From: Parvimonas sp000223315
GTDB taxonomy: Bacteria > Bacillota > Clostridia > Tissierellales > Peptoniphilaceae
Reading direction: 5' to 3'
Length of the DNA stretch: 64,000 bases
NCBI GenBank assembly: GCA_050262155.1
Contig: CP189843.1
Location: forward strand, 62,001 to 126,000
Part shown: one piece after another, positions 59,038-64,000 of the stretch
Position numbering within the stretch: the stretch's first letter is position 1
Layout of the letters: the number at the start of each line of letters is the position of its first letter
Notes under the pieces: generated by a model
Database searches by the model: none
What the model saw: the letters and a program-made list of their open reading frames with translations, nothing else
What the model was told of the DNA's origin: nothing
Translations under genes and position numbers: made by a program

Positions 59038-60312
59038 ATGGCTGATTACAGAAAAATGTGGAAAGATTTGAATATGGATGTCGATACTCATGATATTTTA
59101 TGTGAAGTTTTACCTGTCGCATTCGGAGATGTTTTTTTAAGTCAAGAAAATAGACCTGAGAGTATGGACTATTTTAATATGGTTGTTGCAGAAATTCACG
59201 GAATTAGACCTGCAGAACTTATTGAATTTCAAAAGAAGGGTGGAAAAGTTGTAGGTTCTTTCTGTATCCACGTTCCTGATGAAGTGGTAGTTGCATCGGG
59301 AGCTATTGCAACAGGTCTATGTAGCGGATCTCAATTTTGGGTTCCGGGTGGGGAAAAAGTACTTCCAACATCTACTTGTCCATTGATTAAGGCATCTTTG
59401 GGAGCAAGATTTGACAGAACTTGTCCGTTCTTTAGAATTGCTGACCTTTTCGTTGGAGAAACAACTTGTGACGGAAAGAAAAAAGCTTGGGAAATTTTAG
59501 CAAAAGATGCTCCAATGTATATAATGGATATTCCACAAATGAAGAGAGAAAAAGACTTTGTTAAATGGAAAGAAGAAATAGAAGGCTATATGGTTGAACT
59601 AGAAAAATTGACAGGAAATAAGATTACAGAAGAAAGCCTTAGAAATGCTATTGTAACTTTGAATAATAAGAGAAGGGCTTTACAAAGATTAAATAGTTTT
59701 AGAAAACTTGAAAATGTGCCTATTTCAGGAAGAGATGTACTACTTATTACACAAATAGCATTCTATGATGATCCTGAAAGATTTACTGCACAAGTAAATA
59801 GACTTTGTGACGAACTTGAAGAAAGAGCAAAGAATAATGTAAGCGTATTTAAAAAAGGTACGAAGAGAATTTTACTTACCGGTACACCATTATCAATTCC
59901 AAACTGGAAGATTCACCAAATAGTTGAAAATATCGGAGGAATGATTGTATGTGAAGAAATGTGTACTGGTAATAGGTATTCTGAACATCTAGTAGATGAA
60001 AATGGAAAGACAATGGATGAAATGGTTGAAAATCTAACTCGTAGATACTTAGGAAGCATAAACTGTGCATGCTTTACTCCAAATACTGAAAGAGTTGAAG
60101 ATATAATAAGATTAATTAAAGAGTATAATATTGATGGAGTTATCGATGTAAACTTGAAGTTCTGTACACTTTATGATACAGAGGGAACAATAGTTGAAAA
60201 AGCTTTGAAAGAAGCTAAAATTCCTGTTCTTGGAATAGAAACCGACTATACGGATGCTGATAGCGAACAATTAAAAACAAGAATTGGTGCATTTATAGAA
60301 ATGTTAAGCTAA
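59038..60312 (+). CDS. Double-cubane-cluster anaerobic reductase (YjiM-like)
   Basis: 424 aa of the 2-hydroxyacyl-CoA dehydratase BC family. Conserved AGAIATGLCSGSQFW-type region (here SGAIATGLCSGSQFWVPGG), STCPLIKASLGA, RTCPFFRIADLFVGETTCDGKKKAWE, and late Cys in VCEEMCTGNRYSEH and NLKFCTLYDTEG. This cysteine spacing is that of the double-cubane cluster proteins, which reduce small molecules after ATP-driven activation. The ATPase activator (YjiL type) is not in the window. Stop overlaps the DUF3343 gene. Confidence 0.88.
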   Translation: MADYRKMWKDLNMDVDTHDILCEVLPVAFGDVFLSQENRPESMDYFNMVVAEIHGIRPAELIEFQKKGGKVVGSFCIHVPDEVVVASGAIATGLCSGSQFWVPGGEKVLPTSTCPLIKASLGARFDRTCPFFRIADLFVGETTCDGKKKAWEILAKDAPMYIMDIPQMKREKDFVKWKEEIEGYMVELEKLTGNKITEESLRNAIVTLNNKRRALQRLNSFRKLENVPISGRDVLLITQIAFYDDPERFTAQVNRLCDELEERAKNNVSVFKKGTKRILLTGTPLSIPNWKIHQIVENIGGMIVCEEMCTGNRYSEHLVDENGKTMDEMVENLTRRYLGSINCACFTPNTERVEDIIRLIKEYNIDGVIDVNLKFCTLYDTEGTIVEKALKEAKIPVLGIETDYTDADSEQLKTRIGAFIEMLS

Positions 60313-60566
60313 TGTTGTATTATGTTTTCTTTAAGGATACCAAAAACGGTCAGGAGCTTTATCAATTAATGAAGCAAAATGGAATAAAATGTACAATAGC
60401 ACCAACTCCAAAAACGGAAGATCACTGTTGCGGAATAAGTATTTTGTTTGATAATTTTGAAGATAAAGCATTAATTGAAAAGTTGATTTTGGAAAATGGT
60501 ATCGAGATTTTAAAATTTTATGAAAAAGAGAAAGATATAAATCCTAATCGAATGAGATTTTGCTAG
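60312..60566 (+). CDS. DUF3343 protein (putative Se/S carrier-like)
   Basis: 84 aa: YYVFFKDTKNGQELYQLMKQNGIKCTIAPTP, then DHCCGISILF with a Cys pair. DUF3343 proteins often sit next to redox enzymes and are proposed sulfur or selenium carriers; the role here is inferred. Start overlaps the previous stop by one base (TAATG), so production is coupled to the reductase. Confidence 0.85.
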   Translation: MLYYVFFKDTKNGQELYQLMKQNGIKCTIAPTPKTEDHCCGISILFDNFEDKALIEKLILENGIEILKFYEKEKDINPNRMRFC

Positions 60567-60617
60567 AAAGAAAAACCCTTCTTGTATTTAGTACAAGTTT
60601 AGGGTTTTTCTTTTTCT
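60567..60617 (+). terminator. Terminator of reductase cluster
   Basis: AAAGAAAAACCCT / AGGGTTTTTCTTT outer stem with inner CTTGTA/TACAAG, then T run. Confidence 0.9.
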
Positions 60618-60641
60618 ATGAAATTTTCATATATTTTTGCA

Positions 60642-60675
60642 CAAAAAAACTCCAACGGAAATTGTTGAAGTTTTC
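60642..60675 (-). terminator. Terminator of minus-strand membrane genes
   Basis: Minus strand AACTTCAAC / GTTGGAGTT with T7. Confidence 0.85.
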
Positions 60676-60687
60676 TCTTTGTTCAAA

Positions 60688-61140
60688 TTATCTTTCAACA
60701 CTTAATTTAAAAGTTTCTTCCTCTTTATCGAAAGCTAAAGAATAAGTTTTTCCCTTTTCAACTTCAAGTGAAAGTTTTGTAGGACCCCAAGTTGTAGTTA
60801 CATTTTTATGCAATATTCCCGGTCTTGTATAACTGTAAGTGAGTTCAACATCAACAGTTCCCGGTAAAGCATAAATTACAGACTTAGTTCCTTCATAAGC
60901 AATACTTGGATAAGCATTTTGACTTAAAATTCTTCCTACAAGAGATTTTGAAGTGATTGGGCTAAAACTTGTAGATAAATAAATTTTAACCGCATCAGGA
61001 TGATCTGAAAGCCATCTTTCATATCCTTGTTTTCTTTTCTTTGACCAAATTACAATTCCAACAACATAAATAATTAAAACGGCGGGAATTATATAAGCCA
61101 TAACTCCCATATTTTTAATCATCTGTGAAATATTATTCAT
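60688..61140 (-). CDS. Single-helix membrane protein of unknown function
   Basis: 150 aa. One N-terminal helix (VMAYIIPAVLIIYVVGIVIW) with KKRKQ after it, then a beta-rich domain (VKIYLSTSFSPITSKSLVGRIL, VDVELTYSYTRPG). By the positive-inside rule the domain is cytoplasmic. No family recognised. It follows the next gene's product by 20 bp (same transcript). Confidence 0.78.
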   Translation of the reverse strand: MNNISQMIKNMGVMAYIIPAVLIIYVVGIVIWSKKRKQGYERWLSDHPDAVKIYLSTSFSPITSKSLVGRILSQNAYPSIAYEGTKSVIYALPGTVDVELTYSYTRPGILHKNVTTTWGPTKLSLEVEKGKTYSLAFDKEEETFKLSVER

Positions 61141-61160
61141 AGTATCCTCCTAATATAAAA

Positions 61161-61595
61161 TTATTTTGCTTTTAACGTAATTGATTCCGCTTCATCTCCG
61201 ATAATAGTAAGATCTTCAATGAGCTTTTGAAATTGTTTATAACCTAATAATGAAAGATCATAACTTTTAGTATTATCATTTGAATCAGTTACATATAAAG
61301 TTAGAATATCATTATTTTTTATTCTAGCTTTCATTGCACATTCTTCTATATTATATTCATCAATTTTTTTGCCTTTTACGACTGTTAAAGTTTCATCAGT
61401 AACTTTAACATATAATTTTTTATCACTAAGTGTAAAATATAATGACACAATTCCTACAATTGCTACCACTATTACATTGACATATAGTTGGACAAAGAAA
61501 TGTAAAATAAAGCCTAAAAATGCACAAGCAATAACCAACGTTACCAATTCTTTTACAAATTGAAAAGAAGTTGATTTGTAGATTCTTTCGTTCAT
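61161..61595 (-). CDS. Two-helix membrane protein with PH-like domain
   Basis: 144 aa. Two close membrane helices (residues about 15-33 and 36-55), then a beta-rich region (KLYVKVTDETLTVVKGKKIDEYNIEECAM) typical of bacterial PH-like domains. Function unknown; first gene of a pair with 60688. GAAAGGAG ribosome site. Confidence 0.75.
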   Translation of the reverse strand: MNERIYKSTSFQFVKELVTLVIACAFLGFILHFFVQLYVNVIVVAIVGIVSLYFTLSDKKLYVKVTDETLTVVKGKKIDEYNIEECAMKARIKNNDILTLYVTDSNDNTKSYDLSLLGYKQFQKLIEDLTIIGDEAESITLKAK

Positions 61596-61627
61596 AAATT
61601 TCTCCTTTCAATAAATTTTTTATAATT

Positions 61628-61661
61628 AACATACTTTGGTTTATGTAAAGTAAAGTATGTT
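61628..61661. promoter_or_regulatory. 10-bp inverted repeat between yacL and the PH-like gene
   Basis: AACATACTTT and AAAGTATGTT with a 14-base gap. No U run on either side, so not a normal terminator; same CATACTTT half-site as at 49567. Candidate operator. Confidence 0.5.
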
Positions 61662-61692
61662 GAAATCAATTCTTTTGAAGTAAATTTATTAC

Positions 61693-62763
61693 TTATTTTA
61701 AATTCTTTCTTGTAAATATCATCTTGCCTGCAGGTGTTTGCAATATGCTTGTTACCGTTGTTTCTATTGTCTGTCCGATGTAATCTTTTCCGTCTTCAAC
61801 TACAATCATAGTTCCGTCAGGAAGATAACCAAGACCTTGTTCAGGCTCTTTACCACGATTAATGACTTCAACAACAAGCTTTTCTCCTTGAATTACAACC
61901 GGTTTAACTGCAAGTGCAAGTTCATTTACATTGAGTATAGAAATTTTTTGAAGTGATGCAACTTTATTTAAATTATAGTCATTAGTAATTAACTTACCAT
62001 TATAATCTTCTGTCAATTTTAAAAGTTTATGATCAACTTCCTTAATATTTTTATAATCTTTATCTACAATTTTTATTTCAATATTCTTTTCGTTTTGTAA
62101 CAAATCTAAAATATCAAGACCGCGTCTGCCTCTTTGTCTTCTGTTTGGATCTTCAGAATCGGCAATATATTGCAATTCTTTAACCATAAACATCGGAATT
62201 ATAATTGGTCCTTCTACAAAACCTGTTTTTACTATATCGTAAATTCTTCCGTCAATAATAACAGAAGTATCTAATATTTTAGGGCAAGAATGCCCTTTTT
62301 TGTTGGATTTTTCTTTTGAAAAAATTTTGAATTTCAAGATTTCTTCTTTTTTATCTACTGCAATTTTAATTCCTACAAATCCGAGTGCAACATATATAAA
62401 AATACTAATTGTTGCGCTCAATAAATTTCCGATAACCGGAAATTTTATATTTGAAATAGGTAATGAAATTAAGAAAGCTATAACAAGACCAACTATAAGT
62501 CCCAAGATTGCGATAACAAAATCTGAAGTTGGTGTCTTTTGAGCTTTTTTAATCATAACATCAAAATTACCTGTTAGTTTCTTTAAAATTGCGGGGAATA
62601 ATAAATAAAAAATAATACCAAAAATAATTGCAAAAACCGAATAAATCGAAACTATAACAGGGTTACTTAAACGTAACTCAAAAACTTGACCAACTCCGTA
62701 GGCTAATAAAATCCCAATAAGCCCACCAAAAACAAAGGTCAAGTACCTTAAAACTTTATACAT
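61693..62763 (-). CDS. yacL: PIN/TRAM-domain membrane protein YacL
   Basis: 356 aa. Four membrane helices in the first 115 residues; PIN nuclease domain from about 165 with acidic residues (KILDTSVIIDGRIYDI, FMVKELQYIADSEDPNRRQRGRRGLDIL, LITNDYNLNKVA); C-terminal TRAM RNA-binding domain (GEKLVVEVINRGKEPEQGLGYLPDGTMIVVEDG). In many Firmicutes it follows carD, as here with a gap of 9 bp. Probable membrane RNase; target unknown. Confidence 0.93.
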   Translation of the reverse strand: MYKVLRYLTFVFGGLIGILLAYGVGQVFELRLSNPVIVSIYSVFAIIFGIIFYLLFPAILKKLTGNFDVMIKKAQKTPTSDFVIAILGLIVGLVIAFLISLPISNIKFPVIGNLLSATISIFIYVALGFVGIKIAVDKKEEILKFKIFSKEKSNKKGHSCPKILDTSVIIDGRIYDIVKTGFVEGPIIIPMFMVKELQYIADSEDPNRRQRGRRGLDILDLLQNEKNIEIKIVDKDYKNIKEVDHKLLKLTEDYNGKLITNDYNLNKVASLQKISILNVNELALAVKPVVIQGEKLVVEVINRGKEPEQGLGYLPDGTMIVVEDGKDYIGQTIETTVTSILQTPAGKMIFTRKNLK

Positions 62764-62772
62764 ACTTCCCTC

Positions 62773-63252
62773 CTAATGTTCTATAGAATAATCTATAATT
62801 TTATTTATTTTGTTTTTTGGAAAACCACTTACCATTACAAATTCTGAAATCAAAATTCGCTTTGCAAGGTTTAACATGAATAATTCTTTTAGAGAAAGTT
62901 TACCCTTTTCGTTTCTAACAGCCAAACCTTTAAAAACATAAGCAATTTCGAAAATATCAGAAGACTTAAGCTTTTGTGTGTTTTCTCTATATCTTTGAAT
63001 CCAATTGTTTGGCATAGGGCATTTCTCATTATTAATATAATTGTAAACTCTATCAAGGGTGTCTTCGTTTACGAGCTCTCTAAATTCAAATTTATCAATA
63101 TCTTTTTCTTTAATAAAAATATGTAAATTTTGCTCAAAAGGGAGTTCTATAACATAAAATCTTTCACAATTATCGCCGAAACTTTTGATTTCTATGCTTT
63201 TAACCAATCCTGCTCCATGCATAGGATAAAATATTTTGTCTCCAACATCCAT
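62773..63252 (-). CDS. carD: CarD/CdnL-family transcription regulator
   Basis: 159 aa. N-terminal RNA-polymerase-interacting Tudor-like domain (VGDKIFYPMHGAGLVKSIEIKSF, YVIELPFEQNLHIFIKEKD) and C-terminal helical DNA-binding part (WIQRYRENTQKLKSSDIFEIAYVFKGL). Stabilises the open promoter complex in related bacteria. Operon with yacL. Ribosome site AGGAG. Confidence 0.93.
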   Translation of the reverse strand: MDVGDKIFYPMHGAGLVKSIEIKSFGDNCERFYVIELPFEQNLHIFIKEKDIDKFEFRELVNEDTLDRVYNYINNEKCPMPNNWIQRYRENTQKLKSSDIFEIAYVFKGLAVRNEKGKLSLKELFMLNLAKRILISEFVMVSGFPKNKINKIIDYSIEH

Positions 63253-63300
63253 AGCAAACTCCTAAAATAAAACCCTAACTACATAACAACCTCCAATACT

Positions 63301-63329
63301 ATTATACACCAAATTATAAAAAAATTAAA
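63301..63329 (-). promoter_or_regulatory. Promoter of carD-yacL
   Basis: Minus strand TTTAAT, 17 bases, TATAAT. Confidence 0.65.
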
Positions 63330-63352
63330 GGATTGTTTAGAACTTAACATTA

Positions 63353-64000
63353 TTAGATTAAGTTTAATAAAAGGAGTAAATTTTCTTTTATTATTTTGTT
63401 ATTTTTTATTATAAGAACAAAGTTTTCATTTAAATTTGAAGATTCTTTAAAGATTTTATTTTCATATTTTGATTTAAAAACTTTAGCTTTTATATTGTTT
63501 TCAATTATTCCACTTTCTAATTCCAAAGTGATTTTTATTTCATCTTTATTGCTTGTAATACTGTAATTGCTTTCGTGAAAATTTATATCTATATTTTTTA
63601 TATTAAAAAGTCTTATTATAAGATAATTTTTTTGAATATAAATTGTTTTTAAAATTCCTTTAAATTTCTTATTATTAATAGTTAAAATTTTGTTTAAAAT
63701 GCTTTCTTTATACTCATAGATATAACTTAAAACTTTAAGGTCAATATAATTATGGTAAATCAGCTTTGACAGTATCTCTTTATCTTTAAGCTCTTGATAC
63801 ATCTTATAAATTTTAGGCATTTCTTGTTGATTAACATGGTCATGAACGTCAAATCCAAGTCTTTTTCCCAAATTAATAGCCTTTAGACTAGGTTCATCTA
63901 GAAAAAAGTTAAGTTTTTGGAATTGTCTATAAATATCTATATTTTGAAAATCAATTTTTAGAATATTGTATTTTTCCATTTTTTTTCTGATAAATGGAAA
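63353..64000 (-). CDS. Hypothetical protein, open to the window edge
   Basis: At least 208 aa. The ATG at 63979 has no ribosome site and the frame stays open to base 64000 (FPFIRKK before MEKYNIL), so the start is probably outside. Very Ile/Asn/Lys-rich. The segment LGKRLGFDVHDHVNQQEMPKIYKMYQEL is distinctive; the C-terminal half looks beta-rich (GILKTIYIQKNYLIIRLFNI). No family recognised. Ends close to the carD promoter. Confidence 0.7.
   Translation of the reverse strand, partial: FPFIRKKMEKYNILKIDFQNIDIYRQFQKLNFFLDEPSLKAINLGKRLGFDVHDHVNQQEMPKIYKMYQELKDKEILSKLIYHNYIDLKVLSYIYEYKESILNKILTINNKKFKGILKTIYIQKNYLIIRLFNIKNIDINFHESNYSITSNKDEIKITLELESGIIENNIKAKVFKSKYENKIFKESSNLNENFVLIIKNNKIIKENLLLLLNLI

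Overview
The window is AT-rich DNA with strong AGGAGG ribosome sites, TTGACA/TATAAT promoters and tight intrinsic terminators. This is typical of a low-GC Firmicute. The gene content is a fermentative anaerobic coccus of the Tissierellia/Peptoniphilaceae type, perhaps a Parvimonas relative: class I aldolase, a double-cubane reductase, an EFR1-type ferredoxin, CnaB-repeat surface proteins, and an SDR-type threonine dehydrogenase with KBL. The genus is an inference from style and content, not a database match.

Layout. 1-1467: end of a pyrimidine operon (pyrD, pyrE). 2091-6236: a sortase-anchored adhesin with ten CnaB repeats. 6647-11756: a solitary purD, a structured tandem repeat and a giant MacB/FtsX-type ABC protein. 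12159-20752: threonine catabolism (tdh-kbl), an HtrA protease, a lipoprotein, a DEAD-box helicase with a structured leader, an RNA methyltransferase, repeat elements and a DUF1858 protein. 20925-24559 (mostly minus): tRNA-Pro, YdcF, free-Met-sulfoxide reductase, small membrane proteins and proline iminopeptidase. 24678-33394: SemiSWEET, aldolase, an AbrB regulator with its hydrolase, ferredoxin, GNAT, duplicated small membrane genes, DJ-1 and LRR proteins. 33856-41945 is accessory: TetR-MATE, a GntR-regulated ABC exporter, a truncated KilA-N gene and a two-gene DUF6414/AAA+ module. 42475-45920: talC-glpX-rho-flavodoxin. 46254-47860: an ATC-hydrolase-like gene, a duplicated gene tail and palindromic elements. 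47937-53839: uracil permease behind a leader-ORF attenuator, an ABC exporter, a YjeM-type permease and RibU with an FMN riboswitch. 54209-57868: a second surface protein. 58201-60566: a 2-hydroxyacyl-CoA-dehydratase-like pair with DUF3343. 60688-64000: membrane proteins, YacL, CarD and an open-ended unknown gene.

Most notable signals. (1) The uracil permease leader has a promoter, a 41-codon U-rich ORF with its own strong ribosome site, then a weak hairpin plus U8 one base after the stop codon. This is the layout expected for translation-coupled, UTP-sensitive attenuation as in enterobacterial pyrBI. (2) A translationally coupled DUF6414 plus Clp-like AAA+ pair sits beside a phage-type KilA-N remnant and is a candidate defence or stress system. 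(3) Twice, a degenerate copy of a gene's 3' end lies downstream of the intact gene with foreign-looking cargo between them: TetR-MATE after a hydrolase, and an ATC hydrolase after a flavodoxin. (4) A family of modular nested-palindrome elements occurs at several sites, with two near-full-length copies in opposite orientation. (5) A tandem of roughly 80-bp hairpin units shows compensatory base changes between units.

All calls come from reading the sequence. No alignment, folding or database search was run.
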